Shown here: piece by piece, positions 25,801-40,800 of the stretch
Numbering within the stretch: position 1 is the stretch's first letter
How the letters are laid out: every line of letters starts with the position of its first letter
Source: Istiophorus platypterus
Lineage: Eukaryota; Chordata; Actinopteri; Istiophoriformes; Istiophoridae
Length of the DNA: 64,000 nucleotides
NCBI GenBank assembly: GCA_016859345.1
Contig: CM029124.1
Location: forward strand, 23,823,480 to 23,887,479
Direction of reading: 5' to 3'
Program-made: the position numbers and the translations under genes
Notes under the pieces: generated by a model
Databases searched by the model: none
Told to the model about the DNA's origin: nothing
The model's input: only the letters and a program-made list of their open reading frames with translations

Positions 25801-28800
25801 ACTAACATAAGATACCAACATAAATAAAAAGTTATCAGGTTGTCCATGATATAACAAAAAGGCATACAACATACATCATAATATGCATTAACCTAGTAAG
25901 AGACATATGGTATGGTCCATATTGTTTGGAGATTTAGTCCAGATCCAGAGCTTCCCATGTATATAACTTCTGTAAATATTTCATATATATTTGTTATACA
26001 ACTGATAGAATCAAACAAAACATTTAAAATGAATGTGCATGTGAGCTCATAATGCACGCACCGATGGAGGGGTAAATGAGGAGAGTATGCTGTATTGGCA
26101 GATATGCAATATTAGGTCAACTCAAGGATCTGGATCAAAAAAGGGGATTGGGACATTTCTTGCGATTGAGATTTTAAGCATTTCTTTCAATTAAAAGATG
26201 GCAAAAAATTGGCAAATTATATTAAAATTTGAGAGGATTGTTATGCTGGGCGGGCTAAGTGCTTAACCAGCTGTTGTGAACTCCTACATCGACAGCAACA
26301 TAGTCATTCCTGTAGATGATTAATCTTTACAACAGCTAGAGCTCCTCTAATGTTGAGGATGTACCTGTTCATAGGTGAGGCACTGCTCAGTGAGGATCTC
26401 AAGCAACGGGGCTGCGTTGCTGTCTCGTCTCTTGAACATCTCCCGGACAATGGACAGAAGGTTCCAGATGCCTTCTGGCTCTCTGCCCCTCAGAGGTCGC
26501 AGCAGACATGCCCACTCAGCAGCGGCTGGTGGCTCCGTGGACGACAGGTACATGGAGTTTACATCACTGTTATTCACACACACACAAAGCACTAATTTTA
26601 CTCAAGAAACACTGAGAAAAATCAATTGGGAATAGTCAGTGGGTGGAAGTGAGTTAAAATAAAGTAAGAACAAACTACACTCACTGTGCAGAACAAGAAA
26701 CAAGAAATGTGTCACCCAGTATAAGGGTATATCTATTTTTTAATATCTGAATAGTTTGTGGACAACACTGGAAATCATAGCACACCCTCTCCACATTTAA
26801 GAGTCGGCTTAAATCCTTCCTCTTTGATAAAGCTTATGGTTAGAACTGGCTCAGCATTAGCTCGAGCCGTCCCCTCACTATGCTGCTGTAGGCCTAGACT
26901 ACCGGGGGACTTCCCATGATGCACTGAGATTCCCTTTCCACCGCCTCCTCCTCTCTCCACGTGCGCATTAACATCTCAAAAATGCTTGTTACTAACTGTC
27001 CTTCTCTCTCCAGTAATTCTGTGCTTCCCCGTCTCTCTACTCTTCCTCCTGTTGCTTTCTGCAGGTTGTTTCTGATGTTCCTGAGTCTGGATCCATGGCT
27101 GCAGATCATCTATTGCCCCATGAACCTGATCAACACCCTCTTCTTTAATTATTATCATTACTACTGTTACCATTTCATTTAGTCCTATTAGTAATATTAT
27201 CAGCCCTGTTAGTATGACTCTAGTATATATCGCTATTAGTCCCATTATTGTGCTATACTCTCTCTAGCAGAGAAACCAGCAGTTTCAGTTCCCCATCTGT
27301 CTACACAGGCTGCTTTTAGATACAGTTCTGATTATAGGTCATCTACAATTTGGAAGTGCTTAGCGCCTCCTACACTGAAGCACTTTTGTGTGGACATGTT
27401 GTTTTGACTCTGGGTCTTTTTCAAACAAAACAGCTGACATGTAAAACTGGCCCCATCTTTAGAGAGTGATGTGTATGTGTGAGAGGGGGGAGAGAAGTGT
27501 TTGAGTATAGATCTGAAGTTTAGAATAGTTCTTCAAAGTTCTGCTTTTGAGCAATAGGTTATGAAGTATTATGTGAGACAAGTGGTATGTACCTGAAGAC
27601 AACAGGTGAAGGCCCACAAAACTTGTGCAGAGTCTTTTTGATGTTGTCACTGAGGGTTGACTCATCCAAATACCAGGTGCTCTGGTCAGATGCTGAAGGA
27701 CCTGCTGTCGGGTCTATACGCACGCACACGCACACGCACACGCACACGCACACGCACACGCACACGCACACGCACACGCAAATGCAAACGCACAGTACAC
27801 TGATAATTCAGCAAAGCATTTTGGGGAAATCTGTCCTGTCTAAAAAAGTAAAAAAATTAAATTGCTATTTTTCAGTTTTTATCCAAGGACTTTTCTATTC
27901 CTGTTTTCACTGCAGAAAAAATGAAAACTATCCAAGGACTTTTCTATTCCTGTTTCACTGTGCAGAAAATGAACAAACTGTAGAGCAGTTGTGGTTTAAA
28001 GAAAAATTCTCTTTTCACTTATTACAGCAACATTTTGTCGATGGAAAGTGGCTCTGAGAGATGATTTGCATTTCCTGCCTAAGTCCTGCCCATGCCTTCC
28101 CTCCTCAACAATACTTCTCTGTCCATGGACACAATACCCAGAACTGTAGGGTAAACACATATTCCTCAAATAGAACGGGGAGACACCATACAAGAAACAT
28201 CACTGCCATCTAGCTGCAGAAATATGTAAAAATATAACCTGAAAATGATCCAAAGGAACGAAATATCATTGATATCAGGACAGCTTAAGCTTTTTTCTCC
28301 AAGTGTAAGCATGAGAGTAATGAGCCCATGCGTTCATTACTGCTACTGTACCTGGCGCTCCACACACAGTGTTGATGGCAGTAGACTGAGAAGAGAGCAA
28401 CTCATCTAGCAACCGCTGGGCTGTGGGTAGAATCTGAAGATACAAGACTGAATGATTATTGAACGTACTTTGTCACATATATGACATGTAAATTACTGAA
28501 ATATATACTTTCATTTCCATCAATAGTTAGGTTCATAAGGAGAACAACTGGTTTCAGACATGGACTCAACCTGCTGAGGCAGCTCACTGATGAGGTACTG
28601 GGCAAACTTTTGGAGCTGGTCCCTTTGCAGCCTGGACAAAGACTCAGAGACTGGAGCCCTCAGACACACTGCTGATGCCTGCACGCACATGCATCCACAA
28701 ACAAACGCAAAAGCTTTTTTTAAAATGAGTTAGGGCAGAAAACTTGATGACAAGTAGACTATAGAGTCCTGTTGCTAGGTGAGCGTCCCGTTCTAGATCA

Positions 28801-31800
28801 TTTTTTCAACTTTGTGTCAACTGATCATACAACCTTTCTGATGCGATAAGGGTTACTTAAAAAAAGAAATGTTTCAGTCCCTAAATGTATTTTCTGTTGA
28901 GACCGATGAAAGACTTAATTTTAGCTTCATTTTCCTCCTCATCTGATAATGTTGTGTCTGATATATCATGTCGTCCATCAATAATTTTGCCTGTTATACT
29001 GTTGATAGAATGAGATCATCTGATTTGAATGAAAATGGGATGCAGTGTGATGGTTTCCTTTGTGTAGATACAAACTCACATTGTGGATCCTGAAGAGGCA
29101 GAGTGCGACCACATGGGCACACCATTTTGCCCCTGCACCACAGGTACAGCTACAGGAAGTGATACGACAGCGATCAAACATGACTGCAACGTTGTAGGCT
29201 CCTTTAGACTGACCAGCCTGACTGGACACCACTGTAGCACTGAGATGGAAGCCTGAGGAAAGAGAGACAGTCATAGAAAGATGGACAAACACAGAATTAT
29301 AGGAAAGAACAGGAACAGACTGTACAAATAAACAAAAATGCTGTCATTGTTCTAGACTGCATTTAATTTAACTCACTAAACTTAATGTATTTCAAATGTG
29401 TCTTATTATTGAAAGTTGCTGCTATTAACAGAACCTGTAATGTACTAATGGCTGATTTATAGATACAAGGGAAGGGAATGCAGTTTTTCAGAATTGCACG
29501 ATTTGCTCAAGTGGTCAATTTTATCATCATAGGCTTTGTTCTAGTTGATTGTGGTGCCTTACAGAATTAACTACACTATAAAAAGTTACAGTTTACAACA
29601 AGAATGGAAAAACGTTCTCTATGAGACTATGCATGGTAAGAACGACAACTCTGCCCACCGATCTGCAGGGGGTCTTTGACAGCTCTGATTCTGTAGAGCT
29701 GCTCTCCACGTTGGAATTCATCTGGACTCCCATTAGCCAAACAGGAATATAACCTGAAGTAGCAGAAAGAGAGGGACAGACAGAGTTACAGAAGAGCCAC
29801 AGACAATAAACAGGAGAGGAGAAACAGATGGAAGAAAAATTTGAAGATTCAGAGAACTAACTTAGTGAAAAAAGTCAATCACCAAACTGAGTGTATCTAC
29901 ACTGGTGAGCCCTGTTTATCCATCTGTCTAATTTTCTAGACCTCGTACAGGGGAGTAGTAGATTGGAGCCTATCCCAGGTATGGTATACCCAGGGAAGAC
30001 TGACTTGGTTATAGACATCCCAATGGAAAATTATTTCAAAGGTGCTCTAGTACTAAAATTCTTAGAAACAGGAAATTTGATTTTTTTTTTATTATTAGAA
30101 ATTTTTATACATAGTCGCTCAACTTCAGTGGCTCAAAACTAATGGGACAATTGACAACTGATTATTTTGACGTCCAGGTGTGGCCTGTTCTCTCATTATT
30201 TCAAATGAAATTGATAGAACATCTGGAGTGGATTCAAAATGGTGAGTTTGCATTTGGTAGCTGTTCATGGGAACTTGTAATATGTGTTCCAAAGAGATGA
30301 TGATGCAAATGAGGGAGGCATCATTAGGCTGAATAAAGAAAACAAACCTATCAGACAGATGCAGAAACTTTAGCAGTGGCCACATCAGCAATCTGGTTCA
30401 TTCTTAAAAAGAAAAAATGAACTGATGAGATCAGCAACACTAAAAGACCTGAAGACTATGGAGGACAAATAAAGTGGATGATCACAGAATTCTCTCCTTG
30501 GTGAAGAAAAACCCTTCATAACATGTAGTCGGGTCAAGAAAACTCTCCAGGAGGAAGGTGTAGCATCGTCAAAGTCTACAATCAAGAGATGCCCTCATGA
30601 AGATAAATACAGAGTTTACTACAAGGTGTAAACCACTGGTAACAAAAAGGTTCTGTAAAACTGATAGGAATGTGCTTCACAATACAGATGGATAATACCC
30701 AAAACATACTGTGACAGCAACCCAAGAGCTTCTCAGGGTGAAGAAATGGAATATTCTTCAATGGCCAAGTAACTCACCCGACTTAAAGGATTAACTGAAG
30801 ATGTTTTTCACTTGCTGAAAACAAAACTGAGGGCAGAAGGACCCACAAAGAATCAGCAATGGAAGAAAGCTGCAGTAAAGACCTGGAAAAGCATCTCCAG
30901 GGAGGAAACTCAGCATTTGGTGATGTCTATGGATTCCAGACTTCAGGTAGTCATGGACTGCCAAGTATTAAAAATAATCTTTGTATTTATATTTATGTTA
31001 GTTTGAGCCTCTTAAAATGACAGACTATATATAAAAATGGCCTTGATTCCTAAACTGTTAATGAAATATTTTCTTAAACTTGAATTAAAGCTGAAAGTCT
31101 AAATTTCAATCACATCTTAAATCATTCATTTCATATGCATTATTGTGGTTGTGTATAGAGGCATAAATAGAAAATTGTGTCACCGTCCAAACATTTATGC
31201 ACCTAACTATAAGTGACCCCCTTATGTCCTCTGGACATAAGGGGAGCACTGTGTTCCTGCTGTGCACCATATGTGATCCAGCTCACTTGCTGTTCTGTCA
31301 CTGTTTGAACATCCACTGAGAACTGTTCAGGAGCAGAGCATCTGTTCTTCAGCAGCCAAATTTCTAATAAATGCAGAGCTGTTTAAGAACATTTTTTGTG
31401 TTCTTTGACATACTGAGACTTTTGTACCTCATTTAGATGCTTTTTAGCTGTACCTGAATATAACAAACCTCTCTGCCTATGACTTTCTCTGTCATCACTC
31501 ATTTTAAATGTTACTACAGTTGATATCAAAAACACAGCTGCTGTCATTAACCTGTACTTATGTCAATCTTGTTGATACAATAATGATTTTATCTGCAGCA
31601 CAACATCTGGGTAATGAATGGTGGTTAATGTAGTAGCTTAGTTATGAGATATGATCACCATTCACTCTAGTTCTGATATCTAACAACTAGAACAGAAAAA
31701 TATGCACATGAGAACAACTATATAGTGATGTATTAAAAGTCAGTACAGGTGAAGACAGAGATCAAGACAGGCCAGGAAGATATCATCTCTTGCCCTTCAT

Positions 31801-34106
31801 TTTCTTTTTAAACTTCTATCTACAACTCTTACTAATTACAAAAAATATATATATAAAAAAAATAACCTAAACAACAACAACAAAATAACATGTTTGCTGT
31901 TTATGTGTTAAAACAGATTCAGTAACACACAAAATAGAGCAGTGACAAATTATTTTTAAGCGAAACTGTTCCTAAATATGAGCATTTATATATATTCACA
32001 CATATACTTCATACTTTAGAGACGTCAGCCCGACTGGCAAAAATAGACCCAGAGCCTTAAGATGGCAGAATGGGGAAAGAGCTGGGTGTGAGACCTGGAC
32101 ACTGAACAGGTAGACAAACACAGTCTCTGTAAAATAGCAGTATAGCATATAAATAGCTTAACATAAAAATGGCATACTGCAGACACTTGATGTAAACTTT
32201 TCCTGTAGGATTGAATTTATCCAGATTTTCCTAGGACCCTTAATATAAATGTATCTTATAGTGCACAGAGGGAAGTCTTTGGCAACTGATCATAACACAT
32301 AGGACTGGTTAGATGCAGCTGATTAGTGTCACCATTATCAATTTGTTCAGTATAATATCCTAGGTGCCTAATTACCAAGATAGACTGTGTTTTTATTTGT
32401 CAGAGCTGAGCAGCAGATGTGCAGTTTCTGAAAATGATAGATACGAAAATAAAAATAAAGAGCTTAAATACTTTTATATTTTAAGTATTTAAATATGGTT
32501 GGATAACTTTCAAAAATTAGCTGTGAATTACCACAGGATGGAATGTAAAAATAAACACAAAACATGTAGGTGAAATGCTATTGGAAAGCAGCATTGTTGG
32601 AAGGAACATCTGTGCACCCAAAACAATATTTGTGGTTTGGACTCAGTGTGCGGGAATTTTCTTTACACCCATTTTCACAGTAGATAAACTTTGTTTTAAA
32701 CAACATACATGAAAAACAATTTAAATTTGTCTTTTGCTAGTGAATGGGAAAAACACAGCTGGCAGGGCAACAGCAAATTGTACTTGTCTTTTTAACTGTC
32801 AATAGTTTACAGGACTACCATCAGTATATCCCTAATAGAGGTAAAAAAAAAAAAAAAATATCCAGGTTATAAGTGATCTCACCTAATGTCTTCCTCGTTT
32901 TCAGGAAAGCTCCAGTAAGCGATGCGAAGTTGGAGCTGCTCTGGTACAGGGGGGTAGACCTTCTCCACCACCTCAAACGGGATGTGGAAAGCTACCTGCT
33001 TTGCTGACAACTCCACCAGTGGAATTACCTGACCATCTGAGGAAGATCACAAAAGAGCAGAAGGTTAGCTCAGTAAGACAGATGGGGGAGGAAATACATC
33101 AGGTAGCGTGTGCATTTATGTTGCTTTCCTCTAGTGTCACATTATTGAAAGCTACAGGCTGAATAATCTTATCTACCTGACGATGAGTATTAACGAGTAA
33201 CCGAACAGCAGTTTCTCATCCCTCTGTGCTTCAAAGTTTCAATCTGTGACACCTCAAATCAAAAGTTGCTCTGTTGCACCTGTAACCATGCTCTGTAGTG
33301 ATTTCACCCTGTACTGGAACATACTTCTACATCAATACATTAATGTGAGAACTTAAACCACTGGAGGTCATCAAAGTCTACTGCTGCTGCTCAATAGCTG
33401 ATCATTAATCGGTTGAGCATCATGATGCTCACAGCATAGTGTTTCTCTCTCTGTTGGGGTCTGTTAAGTTCCACCGCATTTTAGATAGGCTCTGGTTATT
33501 TTCCCACTTATTTGAATGTGGTCTGACTGCCCTTGGGTCCTTTCTGAATCTGGTGTATTTTTTTTTTTTTTAAAGATTTCAAGATTTTCAAAAGATTATA
33601 CTGACCATCATAATCTTTCTTCTTGCAACAGCCTTTAGACAAAACATGTTGTGTTAAATTTGAGTGGAAAAATTAAATGGAACACCAAGTTTGAAAGCTT
33701 GAAATTTCTACAACAATCAAGCACATTAAAAAACAAAATGGTAGGGAAGGTGATACAATGCACAATCTCAAACAAAACTAGACTGAAAGCCTGTGGGCAT
33801 AGCTTTGTCAATGACAAATTTCAACGTGATCCACTTCTGTCACAAAATGACAGAATGACATCTGGGTATGAGAGACTAGTCCCATACTGGTGAGGTGCTC
33901 AGAACAGCAAGGAAATCATCAATAGGTCCTTTCCTCAGCCCAAAGCTTCATTATTTCTGGGTGTAATGAACCTAGCAGTCTCTGGGGGGTCACAAGCACA
34001 GCCAGAGACTTGTAGTTTGTTAAGGTATGAAATACCTATGATACAAAAACTGAAACCAGTTAAGAAAACAAATCAAATCAAATCAAATCAAATCAGATGT
34101 GTGTGT

Positions 34107-34154
<48 letters not shown>

Positions 34155-34707
34155 CTACTGAAAAAGGGCAGCATAAGCACAATGTTCAGGAGTCTTATTG
34201 GGTGCACAGTGGTCCGCCACTGAGAGAAGAAAAGTGATGGGTCTCAGATTACAGACCTCATTTCCAAGCCACTACTTGTGCTGCTGTTTACCATATATGG
34301 AGGAAAGCCCTCCGTTCATATAATGCCATCATTGGTGTAAAGGCTCAGTGGCTGATGGTTACAGGTCATGGGAAACCCATCAAGGCAAGTAGACTAGCTT
34401 TACTCATATGTTGTATATATATGTGTGCATAATCACTTAAGCTATAGTGTGACAAAGCTCACTTAAGTTTACGATTAGGTATTTGCTTCAAGTGCATTAG
34501 GTAAAACCTGAATTACAGTCTTGTGGTTGTATGCCTCCACCAACCAGTCAAGATGCAGTTTACATCCATTTCTGCCCAGATACGTAGTAAAGACTTAAGC
34601 GTGCACGTTCATTGAAAGAACAAATAAAACAAAACACGAGCCAAACAGGTAGTATAGACACATTCTTACAGTGGATAGAGTCCTGTGTCAGGACAATTAA
34701 TTTGTTA

Positions 34708-34767
<60 letters not shown>

Positions 34768-34799
34768 GTGTATATAATATATATATATATGTGTGTGTG

Positions 34800-34873
<74 letters not shown>

Positions 34874-37800
34874 AACACACCATCCAGTCACTATATGAAT
34901 TGGTTTTAAGGTTATAATGTAGTTAGACAGTAGTGAGGCACTAGGACTGTCTGTCTAACAGTAAAGAGATAAAACCTGGAGAGAGAGAGATGGCTGGGTA
35001 GCAACAGCATTCATGTGGATGGCCTATGATTGGCTGTTCCATGTGAATGGCAGCTAGCTGTCGACCAATCAGCTCCCAGCATAGAGGGCCACTACTACAA
35101 CAGCTGTTCCTTTGTAGTTGGCCCAGTGAAGAGCTGAGGACTCTTAGCTCTCTTCCCTGGATCATTAGCTCTCTTACTACCTTCCTTATTTCCTCCTCAT
35201 CCATTTCTCTCTGCAGATCACACTTCCACTGCTTACACCTGTGGCGGTGGACCTTGTGCTCACTTTTTAAAAGCTGCCCTACTGTTAAACGCACTAGATC
35301 CAGGTTATGAATATGTACAGATCTATAAATCCGTCCTCTGTTGATGAATTACTGATCTACTTATATTTTGCTCTGTCAGTTAAGCGTGTGAGTGAATAAA
35401 GAAAAGATTTCTGCTTCTAATGTGAAGCACTAACAATTACTGCCACAAGCAGCTCATTGGATTGGTGGATTGGTGTAGCAGTTATGCTGGCTGTGCCCTA
35501 CAGTCTTTGTTTCCCTTCTCTCAGTGGTAAAGATTTCCCCCTCCTTTTCAAACAAACACTAAGGCTGCTATGAATAGTTTCTGTCCTGGTGGGAGGAAAT
35601 GGTCCTAACCCACTCTTTTTGAATAAAGAGTTTGGTTACAAAATATGCTTCTGCGCAAATGTTTCAGATATTTTGGGGTGGACTACAACAGCAGGACCAT
35701 CCCTATAAACGTCAATTTCTGTGACTGACTGAGTTAGATATAAAGCTACACCACTGATTAGCTGGGCGAGTGTTGGGGTTTCCCCATTGCCCATTGTTCT
35801 TAGAAAATTCATGGGCACAGGGCAGAATTTACAGGGCGTGTTGAACACTTAGCATCTTTATCACTAGATTTATCGACTTTTCACACCCCTTTAGTGAATT
35901 TTTTTCACAAAAGCACCTAGCGACAAATCTAGCAACTTTCTGGAGAAACCTTTGCAACTTTCTGTAAAACAGAGGTGCCAGTATTGCCACATGAGTTCCG
36001 GCTTTCGCAGACCCTCTCTGAAACATACACAAATGATCTTTTAACTCTCTAAATAATCATTTTACAATACAGCTAATATCACAGCACAGCCCTCGTCTTT
36101 AAATTAGGTTTATGGGGATTTTGTCAGATGTCAAAGTTCCAAAACCAGAATTGACCAAAGGTCAGAAAAACATGTAAATGAAAACAGCTTTATTGGGAAT
36201 TTATTGGATGATAGAATACTGTATATGTGAGGACAGTGGCAGAGAAGCAAACAGATAAAAGGTTTTCAAGCCATTTACTAGGTTTTGACCTATTCTTGTT
36301 CTAAGTAAATTCAGGACTTTGGTATCACAGACATTGTTGTAACACAATCTAGTAATGGCTTTGGGATTTGATCCAAGTGTTCTTTTCTTTTTCATGTGTT
36401 ACAGATCACTACTTGTTTTTTTTTGGTGCTGTAACTCTTTTCTTGAGCAGAACAGCATTGTGGTACAGTGTTTAGCACTATTACCTCACAGCACAAAGGG
36501 TCTGGGTTCCAACTTTCTGGTGTGCGAAGTTTGCATGTTCACCCTTTGCCTGCATGGGTTTTCTCCGTGTGCTCGGGTTTCTGTCCCCAAAGTCAGAAGA
36601 CACAGAGGTTCATGCAGGGTAGGTTGACTGACAACTGTAAACTGCTTGTAGGTGCAAAATGTGAGTATGAAAGGTTAGCTGTCTCTGTGTCAGTCCTGTG
36701 ATAGACTGGCGACCTGTCCAGGGTTTACCCCACATTGATCCAGCCCCCTTGTGCTCCATAAGAAGTTTATATAGCTAATGGGTGGATGGATGGAAGTCAT
36801 TTCTTCATTACAAGTTTTGTGACATTCAAGGAGATTAGGTAATAAGGGTGTCTATTAAATTTTGGGGATTGTAGTGTGATTGTAAACTTGCAGGAAAATC
36901 TTTTTTTTCCCTCTTTTTTGTTCGTGCAAAAAATTCTATTTTTGGCTCTAATTCCTGTATAATAATATTATTAATAATAAGTAAGTGATATGATACAAGT
37001 GATATTAACTAAGCTGCTTATTTCAAAGAGAAAAACTGTGAATTTAAAAAATTATTACACAAATTGCCCCGTGTAAACATCCATTTGATTGTGGAAGGCC
37101 ACTTTTAGGTCAATCTTTGACCCTCCACACCTTATCCATGCAAGCGATTGTACTGCTTAGTTTCAGTTATGTAAGAGAGGTTAAGCTTCTTCTCAGTGAG
37201 ACATTCATTGTAACCTTTTCCTCAACATACAATGCATTTCACCTGATGATGAGGAAACACGGTATATACTGATCCTGCCCATACCATACTTTTTACCTTT
37301 CCCCTCCCCTAAGTGTTTTTGCAGCTGCTTGGCAGATGGTCAACAGGCTCTGCACACACCTGTCCCTGAACATGTGGACATACTCCTTTCTTTTATAAGA
37401 TTTAAAAAACATTGTATGTGGTAGGACTATTCTCTTCTAATCTTTTTTACTCTTCAGTTGAGAAGGTGACACTCAATTTCTATCTGCCATAAAGAGACCA
37501 GTCAGTTAAACTTTACAAACTGACTGCAGCCCAAAACTTTAAAAGTTGCTCAAAATCAACTGTATTAGTCTGCTACCACAAACCCCTCTGGACATCATTC
37601 AAGTATAAAAAAAATCATGTTACCTCAGGTAAAGTCTGGTCAATTCAGGCTGTGTAAACACCTTTGAGTTACTGCAGCAAAAACAATAATTTTCTAAAAA
37701 TGAAGGCTTCACTAATTGATACTATTATATTAACACTGAGTCTAATGATTAATGTTGTGCAAAAGCGCTCCTTGTAGATCCAAACTTATAGAGAATTATC

Positions 37801-40800
37801 ACAAACTCTGTAGCTACAGAACTGTGCTTTTAAGTCTCCTTTAAGTTGTGTCTGATGGTGAAGTAAGGTTTCTGTACTCTCATCTTCATTTCAAGCAGCA
37901 GCAGGCAGCTGTTACTCTGAAAGAGCCACAGTGACTACGTGACCCGCACTAAACAGACATGGTTAGGGACTAGCTGATAAACATGGGGGCACATTTAGCA
38001 GCTAAAGAGCCAATCATCTTTCTCAGGAGATGGTGGAGATAAAACCAGAACTAAAAGGAAAATGATTAGTGGACACATACAGCACCTGCCAATGGGAATA
38101 TAAAATTTACTTGTGTCTTTTGGATGTATAAGTAGGCAGCACATTATCTATCACAACTTTACGAACCCTCAGGGTTTTATGGGGATCGGCAACTGGATAC
38201 GTTATCTAGATAATGACTTTTGTCACAGGTCTTAATATCTAAACCTGCAATTAATAAGTGTTCTCATTATCCTTATACTATGAACACTGTCATCTGATCT
38301 CGATATGCAAATTATATAGGCGGGGCAGGCAGAATGGTCAAGAAACACAGGTTAAGGAAATTTATGAGGGCTAGTCTTGAGGGACTGATATGACATGGAA
38401 ACCAGTGGTCATATGACAGGGTTATCATACACGCAACCATAGGTGCCTCTAGGTTAATTATTAGCAGCCTCGCTAACTAGGCTAATGACCACACCCAGTT
38501 ATGGTCTGGCCAATCCCATTCTGATTTCAATGTCTTCTGATTGAATTTACAACAGAGCAGAAATCCAGATACAGATCTTATGTTAATACCCAAATGAAAT
38601 GTGGTCTATAACATGATAATAAGTTAGATATTATGAATGTTTCTCTCTTTCTTCCATTATTTCTACCTTACTGGAAAGCAATTAAGAAAATTATTCAAAG
38701 TATTCTGCACATCCTAATGAAATCCTAATGAAATCCTAATCCTAATGAAAGTTTGGCTGCCTCAGAGTTTCATTCTCAGTTAAATATTTGATAGCAGGAT
38801 GGCTATAATGCCTTAGAACAGTCATGTCAGCATTTATTACTGCAGCCTGTGTAGGATAAGGACTCCTCTAAGGCCAGAATAATTAAAAAACACAGTGCAG
38901 TTGCTCTTCCAAAAGGATCTGAGATTATGACTCAAGTAGTAGTTTGTTGTCTAACTTGTAAGAAATGATTTGCTACAATGTTTTTTCTAAAGTCTGAAAA
39001 AGTTAAGTGACTAAGTCTTGCTTTGAAACAGTGAAGAATTTTGAGTGCAGATTTAAACATGTGGCCATCTCAAAACCAAAGAAAATTGAAAGCACAGCTT
39101 CATCTGTCACAAAGTAGTTAGCAAGTGACATTTAAGTCCTTGGTGTACACAGCAAGACAGGCATTTTTCTAAACACTTTGTCAGTGGGTCAGTTTTTAAT
39201 TTTACAGAGAGGAAGGTTAAAACAACAAGCAGCCACAGTGAGCTGTTAGATGAGCAGCTACAATGACAGTTGATTAATGCAATTTATTTCAACCTCAAAC
39301 CTCCAACATGTCAACAAATACCCCTTTCAGACAGGAGAAGCAAAACACAGTTCAACTCCATGTCTGTCGGAACTGTGATTGGCCCAGGGATTAAAGTGGG
39401 CCTGAATGATCTGGAAGGGCCCAGTACTTTCAAATTAATAAATAAATAAATCAGATTGGCAGTTTCATACATGATAATTTCAATCAAGTTCAGTTTCCTT
39501 GTGATGCAGAATCGCATTCCTGTCAGCTGATGCCATTGAGATATTACCTTAACAAATCAGAAAATTATGCTCCCCATGGCCCTGCCCACACACTGAAAGC
39601 AAGTCCGTTTTCCATTTTCATCCCTTACCTTCAGTGGACGATTTTGATTTTCCTGCTAATCACTATCGACTGTTATCATGGAGTTTTAATTCTCACAAGA
39701 TTTCCCCCCTAAATGATGAAATTTCAAAACCTGCCCATCCATTCTATTTTTTAGATATAGTATCATTGCGGTTTGCATTTTTAAAATTTTGTACTTATTC
39801 CACATACTTTTGAGCAAATACACAAACATACACAGAAGAGACTCCTAGTCCTTTTAACTCCATTGTTGCTGATGAAATGACACCCTACTTATCCAGAAGC
39901 ATATTACACGGTTTATGTTATAAATTCATGAGGTTCTTATGAAGATCAGCTCCATGTGTGATTAGAAAAGAACAAAGAAGCAGAATCACTTGTTGACCTC
40001 TGTGAAGAAGTGTACTTCTGATGGTAACAGTCAGGCTAATGCTAACACGAAGAGTGACTTATGGCAGCGATTCTGTCTCCTTTCTGAACCCGGCACTATG
40101 TGTGCAGATGTCAATGAACTCATGGTTACTGTACTTATCGTCAGCATCTAGCTAGAAGGGGAGCGAGTGTAAATGGAGTCCCTTTTGTCTGAAGTCATGA
40201 GTAATTTCAAATGAAACATTTCAGCTCACCAAATATCACTTAACTTGCAAGCTGTTTTATGTGCAACTTGCCTAACAATCTTTCTTGCTAGCTACTCATA
40301 TGCTATGGTAAATCAATTTGGGAGTTATTTTAAGGTGAATCCTTTCCCCGCCTGTACCACTACACCGGATCTTACGGTTCCCTCACTTGCCAACTCCCAC
40401 TTTAACCTCTGGTTTACCCATTTGTATAAGACTGGCTGTCACCCTGCATCACAGCATTAGCAGAAACTTCAGTGTAATTTATAAATGTCACTGAGAAACA
40501 ACAACTTTTCATCAAATAACCACCAGATAAAAGGTAAGTTTAATTTCCACCTCTGTGTCTGTCCATATGCACAATCTTGCTCACTCTATTTCTTTCTTTT
40601 TTCAGTAAGCCGGTTAAATGATCTTAAAGTGGTGGTATCTTTGAAGTATTGTCTGTTCATTGCAGCAGCACCAGCTCACCCAAATCAGACAGTCTTCCAC
40701 CTGATAAATGGGGGGGGGTGTATAACAATGTTAGGGTGCATGGAATGAGTTTGTAATAACTGGTTGACTGGCTTGCATAGTAAAATTACAGTGTAAATTT

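Larger units (their letters stand above)
27714..28351 (-). other. zswim8 intron 6
   Basis: 638 bp with the hexamer microsatellite at its 3' end and the 49-bp tandem duplication. Confidence 0.9.
29754..32882 (-). other. zswim8 intron 2
   Basis: 3129 bp with a repeat tail (29915-30045) and a Tc1-like fossil (30110-31210); 31210-32860 is AT-rich with nothing recognised. Confidence 0.9.

Noticed and set aside
27587..28057. 156-codon plus-strand frame with a His-Thr run
   Set aside because: It is the translation of the CACACG microsatellite plus antisense of exon 7.
34612..34917. Frames with Ile-Tyr and His-Thr repeats
   Set aside because: Pure microsatellite translation ((AT)n and (CA)n).
36355..36701. 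Frames of 90 and 77 codons
   Set aside because: They lie across a common teleost interspersed repeat and are not conserved as protein.
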